From Arthrobacter sp. D5-1 (GTDB taxonomy: Bacteria; Actinomycetota; Actinomycetes; Actinomycetales; Micrococcaceae): a stretch of 64,000 nucleotides of DNA. This document shows, piece by piece, positions 27,739 through 36,285 of the stretch. Below the pieces are notes generated by a model that worked only from the letters and a program-made list of their open reading frames with translations, was not told where the DNA came from and made no database searches. The DNA is taken from contig NZ_CP014571.1 in the NCBI RefSeq assembly GCF_017357425.1, positions 3,410,001 to 3,474,000 of the forward strand, written 5' to 3'. The position numbers and the translations under genes are program-made. How positions within the stretch are numbered: the stretch's first letter is position 1; each line of letters starts with the position of its first letter.

Positions 27739-28938
27739 ATGACCAACTCCGCTGACGACAATGACGTTGTCATCCTTGCCGCTTCCCGTACCCCACAGGG
27801 TCGACTCAACGGCCAGCTGGCGGGCTTCACCGCCGTCGACCTTGGTGCACATGCCATCACCGCTGCCCTGGCCGCCAGCGGCGTGAAAGCCGAACAAGTG
27901 GACGCCGTGATCATGGGGCAGGTGCTCCAGGCCGGAGCGGGCCAGAACCCGGCCCGTCAGAGCGCTATTGCAGCGGGCGTTGGCTGGAATATTCCAGCCC
28001 TGACCATCAACAAGGTATGCCTCTCCGGGCTCACTGCCGTCATTGATGCCGCGCGGATGATCCGCAGCGGTGACGCCACCGTAGTGGTGGCCGGCGGCCA
28101 GGAATCCATGACCCGGGCACCGCACCTCCTTCCCGGCTCCCGGCAGGGCTGGACCTACGGTGCAATCCAGGCCTTGGACGCAGCGGCCCACGACGGACTC
28201 ACGGACGCCTTCGACGGACAGTCCATGGGTTTGTCCACAGAAACCAAGAACCTCACCCTTGGCATTGACCGCAAGGCACAGGACGAGGTTGCTGCTGCCT
28301 CCCACCAGCGTGCCGCTGCCGCCATCGCGGACGGAACGTTCGACGTCGAAATTGCTCCGGTGAAAGTCAAGCAGCGCAAGGGCGATCCTCTGGTCCTCAG
28401 CACGGATGAAGGCGTCCGCCCCAACACGACAGTGGAAACCCTGGCGCCGCTCAAGGCCGCGTTTGCTACCGACGGCACCATTACGGCAGGAAACTCCTCT
28501 CCGCTGTCCGACGGCGCCTCCGCGCTGGTACTGACCAGCCGCCGTTTCGCCGAAGACAACGGCCTGGAATACCTGGCCGTTGTGGGGAAGCCCGGCCAGG
28601 TTGCCGGCCCGGACAACTCACTGCATTCCCAGCCTTCCAACGCCATTGCCCAAGCCCTGAAACGGGCCGGCTGGACGGCAGAGGACCTGGACTTCATTGA
28701 AATCAATGAAGCGTTCGGCTCCGTGGCGGTCCAATCCCTCAAGGACCTGCGTTATCCGCTGGAGAAGTGCAATATCCATGGCGGCGCCATTGCCCTGGGC
28801 CACCCCATCGGGGCGTCCGGCGCACGCCTCGCGCTGCATGCAGCCCACGAACTCAAACGCCGGGGTACGGGCAAAGCCGCAGTGTCGCTGTGCGGCGGTG
28901 GCGGCCAGGGTGAAGCCCTTCTCCTGTACCGCGACTAA
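27739..28938 (+). CDS. Acetyl-CoA C-acetyltransferase (thiolase)
   Basis: The start at 27739 (MTNSADDNDVVILAASRTP) follows GGAAGAGAG and gives 399 residues, the normal thiolase length. Catalytic residues are visible: Cys94 in NKVCLSG, His in GHPIGASGAR and the second Cys in CGGGGQGEA. Such enzymes condense two acetyl-CoA to acetoacetyl-CoA or run the reverse step. Nothing next to it (no hydroxyacyl-CoA dehydrogenase or PHA synthase) fixes the pathway. The gene is 18 bases upstream of the ybaK-like gene and is probably co-transcribed. Confidence 0.95.
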   Translation: MTNSADDNDVVILAASRTPQGRLNGQLAGFTAVDLGAHAITAALAASGVKAEQVDAVIMGQVLQAGAGQNPARQSAIAAGVGWNIPALTINKVCLSGLTAVIDAARMIRSGDATVVVAGGQESMTRAPHLLPGSRQGWTYGAIQALDAAAHDGLTDAFDGQSMGLSTETKNLTLGIDRKAQDEVAAASHQRAAAAIADGTFDVEIAPVKVKQRKGDPLVLSTDEGVRPNTTVETLAPLKAAFATDGTITAGNSSPLSDGASALVLTSRRFAEDNGLEYLAVVGKPGQVAGPDNSLHSQPSNAIAQALKRAGWTAEDLDFIEINEAFGSVAVQSLKDLRYPLEKCNIHGGAIALGHPIGASGARLALHAAHELKRRGTGKAAVSLCGGGGQGEALLLYRD

Positions 28939-28956
28939 TACTTCGAACGAGGACTG

Positions 28957-29451
28957 ATGGGAAACGTTGTGAATGAACCTGTGACGGACGGCGCTGAGAG
29001 GTTCCTGTCCGATGCCGCCGCGCGCGGACTGGACGTTGACGTCGTCGAGCGTCCCGCAGCGCGCAGCCTCGAAGAAGCTGCCGGAATCCTGGGCATCAGC
29101 CCTGCGGATATTGTGAAGTCGTTGGTGGTCAAGCACCGGGATGGCAGCTTCCTGTTCGCACTGATTCCCGGGGACCGCCAGATCTCGTGGCCGAAACTGC
29201 GGGCACTGGTGGGTGTCAACAAGCTCTCGCTCCCCCACGCCGACGTCGCCCTGGCCGCCACAGGATACGAGCGGGGAACCATCACGCCCTTGGGCAGCAC
29301 CACGGCCTGGCCCGTGTACGCCGACGCCACCATCAGCGGGCGTCGCATCTCCATGGGCGCAGGTGCGCACGGCCGGAGCGCTTTCGTGGACGCGGACGCC
29401 CTCACCGCCGCACTGGGCGCAGTAGTAGCGGACATCAGCGAACCCAACTAG
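28957..29451 (+). CDS. YbaK/ProX-type aminoacyl-tRNA deacylase
   Basis: This 164-residue protein matches the YbaK/EbsC group: an N-terminal VDVVERPAARSLEEAA segment, then ILGISPADIVKSLVVKH with the conserved lysine, and GTITPLGST and SMGAGAHG later. Family members hydrolyse mischarged tRNAs, often Cys-tRNA(Pro). It acts in the cytoplasm as a trans-editing enzyme. It lies 18 bases after the thiolase gene and is followed by a strong hairpin. The exact tRNA substrate cannot be read from sequence. Confidence 0.88.
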   Translation: MGNVVNEPVTDGAERFLSDAAARGLDVDVVERPAARSLEEAAGILGISPADIVKSLVVKHRDGSFLFALIPGDRQISWPKLRALVGVNKLSLPHADVALAATGYERGTITPLGSTTAWPVYADATISGRRISMGAGAHGRSAFVDADALTAALGAVVADISEPN

Positions 29452-29458
29452 CTCGCAA

Positions 29459-29492
29459 TTGAGCGCGTTTTGAGCCGTCAAAACGCGCTCAA
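29459..29492. terminator. Terminator after the YbaK-type gene
   Basis: A perfect 13-base stem (29459-29471 with 29480-29492, arm TTGAGCGCGTTTT) with an 8-base loop sits eight bases after the stop. It lies between convergent genes and may work on both strands. Confidence 0.85.
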
Positions 29493-29522
29493 CTGCCACC
29501 TGCTTGGGTGCGGTTAAACGCA

Positions 29523-29565
29523 GGAAGCCCCGCCCGGTTCCTTTGTCGGAACGGGCGGGGCTTCC
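29523..29565 (-). terminator. Terminator of rplJ-rplL
   Basis: A perfect 14-base GC-rich stem (29523-29536 with 29552-29565, arm GGAAGCCCCGCCCG) lies 15 bases after the rplL stop on the minus strand. Inner bases can extend the stem further. Confidence 0.87.
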
Positions 29566-29579
29566 ACAAGCAAGACGAG

Positions 29580-29957
29580 TTACTTGAGGGTAACCGTTGC
29601 GCCAGCTTCTTCGAGCTGAGCCTTTGCCTTCTCGGCAGCTTCCTTGGTGGCGCCTTCGAGAACAGCCTTCGGTGCGCTGTCAACCAGGTCCTTGGCTTCC
29701 TTGAGGCCGAGGGAGGTGATGGCGCGAACTTCCTTGATCACTGCGATCTTCTTGTCGCCAGCAGCTTCGAGAACGACGTCGAATTCAGTCTTCTCTTCAG
29801 CAGCTTCAGCAGCACCGCCGGCAGCGGGGCCGGCAACTGCAACAGCAGCAGCCGTAACTTCGAAGGTCTCTTCGAAGAGCTTGACGAACTCGGAGAGCTC
29901 GATGATGGTCAGTTCCTTGAAAGCTTCAATGAGCTCTTCGTTGCTGAGCTTCGCCAT
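29580..29957 (-). CDS. rplL: 50S ribosomal protein L7/L12
   Basis: This 125-residue protein has the L12 N-terminal dimerisation domain, an Ala/Gly-rich hinge (about residues 38-50), and the C-terminal factor-binding domain ([20 protein letters not shown], then [16 protein letters not shown]). L12 dimers form the flexible stalk that recruits translation factors. It follows rplJ by 76 bases and ends in a strong terminator. Confidence 0.99.
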   Translation of the reverse strand: MAKLSNEELIEAFKELTIIELSEFVKLFEETFEVTAAAVAVAGPAAGGAAEAAEEKTEFDVVLEAAGDKKIAVIKEVRAITSLGLKEAKDLVDSAPKAVLEGATKEAAEKAKAQLEEAGATVTLK

Positions 29958-30033
29958 GGTGGCGTCCTTCCATTAGTTGGTGCAGATGCGGACCAGGCCG
30001 CGACATGCACCGGAGTTTGATTGGGGGGAGAAC

Positions 30034-30636
30034 TTAGTTCTCTTCGGTTGCAGCTTCAGCGGCTTCGGCCGGAGCCGCAACCTCTTCAGCAGCAGCCTCA
30101 ACAGCAGCCTCTTCAGCCGGAGCTTCTTCAGCGGCCGGTGCAGATGCGCCGCCCTCTTCTTCAAGCTTGAGGCGCAGGGCGTCGATGATACGAGCAGCAG
30201 CGGATGCGGGAGCCTTGAGGACACCAGCAACGCGTGCAAGCTGCAGTTCGCGGGACTCGAGGGCTGCCAGTGCGGCAACTCCTGCTGCGTCCAATGCCTT
30301 GCCTTCGAAGACGCCGGTCTTGATAACCAGCTGCTTGTTGGCCTTGGCAAAGTCCGTCAGGCTCTTGGCAGCAGCAACAGCGTCACCCTTGATGAAGGCG
30401 ATTGCAGTAGGGCCGGCGAGCTGATCGTTGAATGCTTCAACTCCAGCTTCCTTGGCTGCAATGGCACTCAGGGTGTTCTTGACGACCGAGAACTTGGTGT
30501 CCTGGCCGAGCGCAACACGCAGTTCCTTGAGCTGTGCAACAGTGAGCCCGCGGTATTCGGTCAGGACAGCCGCGTTCGATTCCTTGAAATCGTTGGTGAT
30601 CTCTGCAACTGCGGAGATCTTGCTAGGCGTTGTCAT
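30034..30636 (-). CDS. rplJ: 50S ribosomal protein L10 with acidic C-terminal tail
   Basis: The 200-residue product begins MTTPSKISAVAEITNDFKES and contains the L10 rRNA-binding domain (TEYRGLTVAQLKELR). Residues after about 165 form an Ala/Glu-rich tail, longer than in enteric L10 (165 residues). L10 anchors the L12 stalk and usually represses its own operon through a leader. A hairpin with a T-run lies about 60 bases upstream. Confidence 0.98.
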   Translation of the reverse strand: MTTPSKISAVAEITNDFKESNAAVLTEYRGLTVAQLKELRVALGQDTKFSVVKNTLSAIAAKEAGVEAFNDQLAGPTAIAFIKGDAVAAAKSLTDFAKANKQLVIKTGVFEGKALDAAGVAALAALESRELQLARVAGVLKAPASAAARIIDALRLKLEEEGGASAPAAEEAPAEEAAVEAAAEEVAAPAEAAEAATEEN

Positions 30637-30691
30637 AACCCTCCTTCCGGGGAATAAAGCCGGTCTTCCGGGTCCCCGCTCACGAGAGCTA

Positions 30692-30729
30692 AAACTAAAA
30701 ACGCCCCGCGCAGATGCACGGGGCTTGGC
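30692..30729 (-). promoter_or_regulatory. Hairpin with U-tract upstream of rplJ (L10 leader attenuator or terminator)
   Basis: On the minus strand AAGCCCCGTG pairs imperfectly with CGCGGGGC (core stem 30703-30708 with 30719-30724) and is followed by GTTTTTAGTTTT. It lies between the GNAT gene stop and rplJ, about 60 bases before the rplJ ATG. It could simply end the upstream transcript. Its closeness to rplJ and the lack of a visible promoter after it also allow an attenuator bound by L10-L12. Confidence 0.5.
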
Positions 30730-30810
30730 TCAACACAGACTGAATCCGTGGAGACTTGCTTCGTTCACCTGCGCCGGCCGCCCTATGTTCAGGGTCCTTC
30801 GTCAAGGAAT

Positions 30811-32022
30811 TCACTTTAGCCTCAAGGGCGTAGCTGCAGAATTGAGCTTCGCTCGAAAGAGTGGATTCCCATCAACCGACGGTCTTTGGTATTTCAAGGT
30901 TACGGGAGAGTGTTCCCCAAACCAAATCGACGGCGGTACTAGTCCGACGACGTCGTGTCCTTGCCCCGTCCGGGAAGTTCCTTCTGCCAGAGTCCGGTGA
31001 CGCCCGCCGTCGTAAATCCCAACTGCTTGTTCACTGTGAGGAGGTAGCGGTTCTCGGGCGCGTTCCCGGTGTTCCTGGAGAACCAAGGTGTCGTCTTGGA
31101 AAACCACGTCCTGGCGGTGCGCCAGGACGCTGATGGTGGTCAGGCCCACCAAACGTCCGCTCTCACTATGCTCGACGGCGGTGACCACCGTGCGTCGTCC
31201 CTGCGCCAGGGCTGCGTCTTCTGTTTCACGCAGGACAACGGGATCGAACACCATGCCGCTTGCCTCGACCTCGGGGGCATCTTCTTCCCCCTCATCGCGG
31301 ACCACCTCGCCGGCAGCATTTTCCAACTCCGCCACGGCTTCAAGCCACGGTTCCGGGCAGCGGTCCGTCCAGTGGTGCAGGACATAGCGGCCGCCATTGG
31401 CTTCCTCGGCCTCCACCTGCAGGTCGCCCACCAGTTTGGAGTCGAGGGGCAGGACGCAGGAGCTGAACTGCTCAATGTGCTGCAGGGTGTAGCCGGCACG
31501 TTTGGCAAAATCCACTTCCCTGCTGCTCACGGGAATAAAGCCCGCACCGCTTCCAGGGATCAGCTGGTCCTCGGGGACCTCAGTCAGTGATGTTGCAGGA
31601 TGGTTGGTGTCCACCAGGATCATGGTCCTGCCCTCTGCCCGCGCCAGTTGTTCGGCGGCTTCAAGCAATTGCCGTCCGACGCCCTGGCTTTGATACTCAG
31701 GCAGGATATCCAAGGTGAATTCGGCCAGGTCCATGTTGTCGGCCAGGGGCAAGGCAATATCCACGGTGCCCACAATGGCGCCATCGACCTTGGCCACCAG
31801 GATGATCTGGCGCTCATAGGGATCGGAGAACTCCAGCAGCTTCTCCAGGGGTGTGTAGGCGAGGTCGTCGCTCCCCCAGGTCTCCATGCGTACCCGTCGG
31901 CCTACTTCCACAGCGTCCAGGAAATCAGCGGCGTCGGGGCTGTCCAGGGTGTCAGGCACCCACAGCTGCTCGACGTGAACGGTCTTTGCCTCGTCTACAG
32001 TCATCCCAGCCGTTTCTGCCAT
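30811..32022 (-). CDS. GNAT-family N-acetyltransferase, two-domain (paralogue 1)
   Basis: This 403-residue protein has two GNAT-like halves. The first has ILPEYQSQGVGRQLLEAAEQ, the acetyl-CoA-binding motif A. In the second half motif A is changed (DTLVLQEHRERAREPLPPHS). The start may be the ATG at 32022 or one at 32004, which overlaps the stop of the upstream paralogue as ATGA. The second GNAT gene sits just upstream, so the pair arose by tandem duplication and is translationally coupled. Substrate unknown. The pair separates rplKA from rplJL. Confidence 0.85.
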   Translation of the reverse strand: MAETAGMTVDEAKTVHVEQLWVPDTLDSPDAADFLDAVEVGRRVRMETWGSDDLAYTPLEKLLEFSDPYERQIILVAKVDGAIVGTVDIALPLADNMDLAEFTLDILPEYQSQGVGRQLLEAAEQLARAEGRTMILVDTNHPATSLTEVPEDQLIPGSGAGFIPVSSREVDFAKRAGYTLQHIEQFSSCVLPLDSKLVGDLQVEAEEANGGRYVLHHWTDRCPEPWLEAVAELENAAGEVVRDEGEEDAPEVEASGMVFDPVVLRETEDAALAQGRRTVVTAVEHSESGRLVGLTTISVLAHRQDVVFQDDTLVLQEHRERAREPLPPHSEQAVGIYDGGRHRTLAEGTSRTGQGHDVVGLVPPSIWFGEHSPVTLKYQRPSVDGNPLFRAKLNSAATPLRLK

Positions 32023-33107
32023 TCGCCTTCAAAGCCGGAGGGCTTGAATCCCAGGGCGTTATTTATGGCCAGCATATGCCGGTTTTCATTGGCGTTCCAT
32101 GTCATCACCGACGTGGCGTCTGGCCAGAGGTCCCTTGCGCGACGAAGATTGGCGATCTTGACCAACATCCCCAAGCGGTGGCCACGGTGTCCAGGGGCCA
32201 CCAACGTGTCCTCCTGGTAGATCACTGCAGGCAGGGCTGCGCGATGTGTCAGGACTGTGTAGGCAGCCAGCTCACCAGTGGCGTCGTGCCGGGCGACCGC
32301 CACCACCGGGTCAACACCGCCCGCCCTCCAGGCGGATTCTTCCTGGCGTACCCGGGCGGCATCCCAGTCTTCACCCTCCCAGCCCAACCCGGCGATGGGC
32401 ACTTCCGTGCTCATGAGGCTCTTGAGTCGTGCGAAGACGTCCACCAGATGGTCCGGGCACCGGTCCTGCCAGGCGATGACGCTGTACCCGGCAGCCCGCT
32501 GCACAGCTTCAGACTCGAGCTCCCGCAGGATGTCCTCCCCGACGGGGAAGGGCAGCGTGCTGTTTGTTTCAACCTGTTCCAGCGAGTACCCATGATGGAG
32601 GGCGAAAAGGGTGGATGCGGAATCCAGCGGCACACCGCCGGTGCCGGACTTGGCCTCCAGCAACCGGGCCCGTTCCGTGGCCGGCCCGAGTGGCTCCTCG
32701 CAGTACCCGTCAAGGGAGATGCGGCCTCTTCCACGCGCCAGTTCCTCCACAACGCCAAGGATGGCGGATCCAAACCCGCGCCGCCGGAAAGGTGCGGCGA
32801 CGAGGACGTCCACGCCCGCCGTCGTCGTGTTTTCCCTCAGTGGCAGTGTCAGCGTTCCCCGTCCCACCACGGCACCATCGAGATAGGCCAGGAACGCCTG
32901 CCGCTCCTCGTACTCACTCCCCCGCCAAAAGACAGCTGCTTCAGCCAACGTGGGACAACGGTCCCGGTTGCCCCAGAGCTCCAGCTGGTGGGCAATGTCC
33001 AGCCCATGGAACGCATTGAATTCCGACTCATCGTCACCAGGCTGCGCAGGCACGGGGATCCGTTCTACGGACAGCCCGCCAGGGATGGAAGGGTTCGACG
33101 ACGACAC
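32001..33107 (-). CDS. GNAT-family N-acetyltransferase, two-domain (paralogue 2)
   Basis: From a GTG at 33107 the product is 368 residues (MSSSNPSIPGG). A longer frame reaching 33173 exists but reads through the rplA terminator. The N-terminal GNAT domain has DVLVAAPFRRRGFGSAILG; the C-terminal half has VAPGHRGHRLGMLVKIANL. Both halves resemble those of the neighbouring gene, including shared HGLDIAHQLELW-like and HHWTDRCP/AWQDRCP blocks. Mycothiol synthase and Eis-like enzymes have similar tandem GNAT folds, but no substrate can be assigned. The exact start is uncertain. Confidence 0.82.
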   Translation of the reverse strand: MSSSNPSIPGGLSVERIPVPAQPGDDESEFNAFHGLDIAHQLELWGNRDRCPTLAEAAVFWRGSEYEERQAFLAYLDGAVVGRGTLTLPLRENTTTAGVDVLVAAPFRRRGFGSAILGVVEELARGRGRISLDGYCEEPLGPATERARLLEAKSGTGGVPLDSASTLFALHHGYSLEQVETNSTLPFPVGEDILRELESEAVQRAAGYSVIAWQDRCPDHLVDVFARLKSLMSTEVPIAGLGWEGEDWDAARVRQEESAWRAGGVDPVVAVARHDATGELAAYTVLTHRAALPAVIYQEDTLVAPGHRGHRLGMLVKIANLRRARDLWPDATSVMTWNANENRHMLAINNALGFKPSGFEGEWQKRLG

Positions 33108-33156
33108 GCACCACAGCCTACGGCGCACCACTGCCGGTGAACAGGGAACAAGGCAA

Positions 33157-33189
33157 AAAGGACCGCCCGGCATAGCCGGACGGTCCTTT
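33157..33189 (-). terminator. Terminator of rplK-rplA
   Basis: A stem (33157-33170 with 33176-33189; one mismatch) carrying AAAGGACCG ends in TTTTTG on the minus strand. It lies about 25 bases after the rplA stop and ends the rplKA transcript before the GNAT pair. Confidence 0.88.
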
Positions 33190-33212
33190 ATCAGAGCCAG
33201 TGCTCGCGAAGC

Positions 33213-33920
33213 TTACGCGTCGGTGAGAACCTTGGTGACGTTCGGGTCAACGGTGATGCCCGGACCGAACGTGGTGGCAACGGTAGCCTTCTGGATGTAG
33301 CGGCCCTTGGAAGCGGACGGCTTCAAGCGAAGCACCTCTTCCAGTGCAGCTGCGTAGTTCTCGGCCAGCTTGTTGGCGTCGAAGGAAACCTTGCCGATGA
33401 TGAAGTGCAGGTTCGAGTGCTTGTCGACGCGGAAGTCGATCTTGCCACCCTTGATGTCGTTGACAGCCTTGGTGACATCCGGGGTAACCGTACCGGTCTT
33501 CGGGTTCGGCATGAGGTTACGCGGGCCGAGGACCTTACCGAGGCGGCCAACCTTGCCCATGAGGTCAGGGGTTGCCACTGCGGCGTCGAAATCGGTCCAG
33601 CCAGCTGCGATCTTTTCGATCAGGTCATCGGAACCAACGAAGTCGGCGCCGGCAGCGATTGCTGCTTCAGCCTTGTCGCCGGTTGCGAAAACGAGGACGC
33701 GGGCGGTCTTACCGGTGCCGTGCGGCAGGTTGACGGTGCCACGAACCATCTGGTCGGCCTTACGCGGGTCAACGCCCAAACGGAAAGCTACCTCAACGGT
33801 TGCGTCGAACTTGGAAGGGTTGGTGTCCTTCGCGAGGGTGATGGCTTCGATCGGGGCGTAGACCTTGTCTGCCTCGATCTTGGCTACGGCTGCCTCATAT
33901 GCTTTGCTGCGCTTTGCCAT
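33213..33920 (-). CDS. rplA: 50S ribosomal protein L1
   Basis: Starting at 33920 ([18 protein letters not shown]) gives 235 residues, the usual L1 length; a longer upstream frame adds an unrelated segment and lacks support. The L1 signature [20 protein letters not shown] is intact. L1 binds 23S rRNA at the mobile stalk that handles deacylated tRNA, and in many bacteria it represses the rplKA mRNA. It follows rplK, but rplJ-rplL are displaced by the two GNAT genes. Confidence 0.98.
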   Translation of the reverse strand: MAKRSKAYEAAVAKIEADKVYAPIEAITLAKDTNPSKFDATVEVAFRLGVDPRKADQMVRGTVNLPHGTGKTARVLVFATGDKAEAAIAAGADFVGSDDLIEKIAAGWTDFDAAVATPDLMGKVGRLGKVLGPRNLMPNPKTGTVTPDVTKAVNDIKGGKIDFRVDKHSNLHFIIGKVSFDANKLAENYAAALEEVLRLKPSASKGRYIQKATVATTFGPGITVDPNVTKVLTDA

Positions 33921-34067
33921 GCTGCTGTTTCTCCTTGTGCAGTTGTGGTCTGCGGACCGCGCTGGGCCCTGCCACAGTCGTGGATCCGGCAAGGATCCTG
34001 CGACATTTCAAATGTTTCAGATGCCGGTTGCCCGGCGGGTGAAGGCCACAATGGCCTTCGAAGACTA

Positions 34068-34499
34068 CTAGCCTTCTACGGTGATACCCATGGAGCGGGC
34101 GGTGCCGGCGATGATCAGGGCAGCAGCCTTGATGTCGTTGGCGTTGAGGTCTTCCATCTTGGTGGAAGCAATTTCCTCGACCTGTGCCTGGGTCAGCTTG
34201 GCAACCTTGACGGTGTGCGGGGTAGCTGAACCCTTGGCGACGCCTGCAGCCTTCTTGATGAGCTCTGCAGCCGGCGGGGTCTTGGTGATGAAGGTGAAGG
34301 AACGGTCTTCGTAGACCGTGATTTCCACCGGGATAACGTTTCCGCGCTGGGATTCCGTTGCAGCGTTGTACGCCTTGCAGAATTCCATGATGTTGACACC
34401 GTGCTGGCCAAGCGCAGGACCGATCGGCGGGGCCGGGTTAGCGGCACCTGCCTGGATCTGCAGCTTGATGAGGCCGGTGACCTTCTTCTTGGGAGCCAA
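34068..34499 (-). CDS. rplK: 50S ribosomal protein L11
   Basis: The 143-residue product starts [20 protein letters not shown] and has the [19 protein letters not shown] block with the conserved prolines. L11 binds the GTPase-associated region of 23S rRNA with L10-L12 and is needed for RelA activation. It lies about 130 bases after nusG and 147 before rplA. Confidence 0.98.
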
Positions 34500-34629
34500 T
34501 GTAGGGTCCTTCTCTCAATAGCTTCCTGGGGCACAGGAGCGCGTCCCAGGTTTTTGGCCGCCATGGCGAGGCGGCCGGCCGCTCCCGAACTGCTAAGCAG
34601 GCAGGACTGGAGCGAAATTTTGGAATCAG

Positions 34630-35514
34630 CTAGATCTTGGTGACCTGGTTGAATGCGAGCGTCACCGGGGTTTCGCGCTCGAAGATCGAGACCAGGACCA
34701 CCAGGGTCTGGGACTCGGGCTTGATCTCGGAGATCGTTGCCGGAAGGGTCTCGAACGGGCCCTCCTTGACGATGACCGACTCGCCGACCTCGAAGTCGAC
34801 GGCCACGGGAGCCTGGTTCTGCTTGTTGACCGGCTTGCCCTGCTCTGCCTGCTCTTCCTCGAAGACCGGGGCGAGCATGGAGAAGACCTCGTCAAGGCGC
34901 AGCGGCACGGGGTTGTGGGCGTTGCCCACGAAGCCGGTGACGCCAGGGGTGTGGCGAACGGCGCCCCAGGAGGCGTCGGTCAGGTCCATGCGGACCAGGA
35001 CGTAGCCGGGAATGCGAACGCGGTTGATGACCTTGCGCTGCGCGTTCTTGATCTCGACGACCTCTTCCATGGGGACCTGGATTTCGAAGATGTAATCTTC
35101 CATGTCCAGGGTCTGGATACGGGTCTCAAGGTTTGCCTTCACGCGGTTTTCGTAACCTGCGTAGGAGTGGATGACGTACCAGTCACCTTCCTGGCGGCGC
35201 AGCTTGCCCTTGAATTCTTCGGCCGGATCGGCCGGAGCTGCAGCAGCGGCGGCTGCCAGGTCGTCGCCGTCGGACTCTTCCGAAGCGTCGTCCTCGTCTG
35301 CAACATCGCCGGACGCGTCATCAGATTCGGCGTCGACGTCAGCTTCGAAGTCCTCTTCGGAATCATCGGCGTCGGCAGATTCGGGCGCAGCAGAATCAAC
35401 CTCGGACTCTTCCGCAGCCTCAACTGCAGCGCCCTCAGTTTCTTCCAGCTCAGTCTCGTTTACCTCGAGCTCCTGCTCAGACACTTGGTCTCCTGCTTCC
35501 TCATTGCCTAACAT
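34630..35514 (-). CDS. nusG: Transcription termination/antitermination protein NusG, acidic N-terminal extension
   Basis: This 294-residue protein is much longer than E. coli NusG (181). The first 110 or so residues are a Glu/Asp/Ala-rich low-complexity segment; the NGN domain follows ([19 protein letters not shown]) and the KOW domain is near the end ([14 protein letters not shown]). Long acidic N-termini are usual in actinobacterial NusG. NusG links RNA polymerase with Rho or the ribosome. The gene lies between secE and rplK. Confidence 0.97.
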   Translation of the reverse strand: MLGNEEAGDQVSEQELEVNETELEETEGAAVEAAEESEVDSAAPESADADDSEEDFEADVDAESDDASGDVADEDDASEESDGDDLAAAAAAAPADPAEEFKGKLRRQEGDWYVIHSYAGYENRVKANLETRIQTLDMEDYIFEIQVPMEEVVEIKNAQRKVINRVRIPGYVLVRMDLTDASWGAVRHTPGVTGFVGNAHNPVPLRLDEVFSMLAPVFEEEQAEQGKPVNKQNQAPVAVDFEVGESVIVKEGPFETLPATISEIKPESQTLVVLVSIFERETPVTLAFNQVTKI

Positions 35515-35598
35515 GCCTATTTAAATGGCTCAATTCCGCAAACCCCGCAAAACTCCTGAATTACCGAGGAATTTCACACAGTTTGCGGACAGATCCGC

Positions 35599-35880
35599 TT
35601 AGCGGTCCGTAGCCCCTGACCCACCGAAGACCCAGCTGACTCCCGTGCCGAAGGCCAGGTCCAGAAGGGTGACGATGAGCATCATGATGGCCACGAACAC
35701 CAGCACCACGAGCGTGTAATTGATCAGTTCCTTGCGGGTGGGAGCAACGACCTTCTTCAGTTCACCAATGACCTGGCGGACGAAGAGAGCAATACGGGCG
35801 AAGAAGCCACGATCGGCTTTCTTGGCGGGACGGCCCTTCGAGCTGCTGGCAGCTGTTTCGGTCACCTGGTCCTCACTCAC
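35599..35880 (-). CDS. secE: Preprotein translocase subunit SecE
   Basis: The 93-residue product has a short polar N-terminus, the conserved SecE amphipathic region (FVRQVIGELKKVVAPTRKEL) and one transmembrane helix (TLVVLVFVAIMMLIVTLLDL). SecE stabilises SecY in the Sec channel. It sits between tRNA-Trp and nusG, a classical arrangement. Confidence 0.97.
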   Translation of the reverse strand: MSEDQVTETAASSSKGRPAKKADRGFFARIALFVRQVIGELKKVVAPTRKELINYTLVVLVFVAIMMLIVTLLDLAFGTGVSWVFGGSGATDR

Positions 35881-35960
35881 CTTGCAAAGTCGTTGACCCG
35901 ACTCTGATCAGAGCCATGGTTGCTGCGCTTGCCCCGGCGTTTCCGCCGGGACAGCTTGCG

Positions 35961-36033
35961 CAGGGCAGACAGGACTCGAACCTGCAACCTGCGGTTTTGG
36001 AGACCGCTGCGCTACCAATTGCGCCACTACCCT
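35961..36033 (-). tRNA. trpT: tRNA-Trp (anticodon CCA)
   Basis: A complete 73-base cloverleaf is seen on the minus strand. The acceptor stem is AGGGTAG with CTGCCCT (one G-U pair), the anticodon loop is CTCCAAA, the T loop is TTCGAGT and the discriminator is G. CCA is not encoded. It lies just upstream of secE, as in many actinobacteria, and may be co-transcribed with it. Confidence 0.96.
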
Positions 36034-36285
36034 ATGGATCGAATCCATGTTTCAGGCCGCACTTCAGCCTGTGGTGCTTTTCAACACCGGTGAACCAGTC
36101 TACGCAAGAATTTCGCGATAGTCGAACCGGCCCGTTTCCGGTCCCCCCAGCCCTAAAAACCTGTGATCAGCATTATCAGTCACAAAGTCCGGCAGGCACG
36201 CGGGAGGTCCGCAGAACAGCATAAGGTAGTTTACGTCGAATCCCATCATCCAGCCCACGAGCTGCCTGCGAAGAACGGTACATAG

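Noticed and set aside
29459..29565. Pair of hairpins as a CRISPR-like or REP repeat
   Set aside because: The two stems have different sequences and lie at gene ends, so they are terminators.
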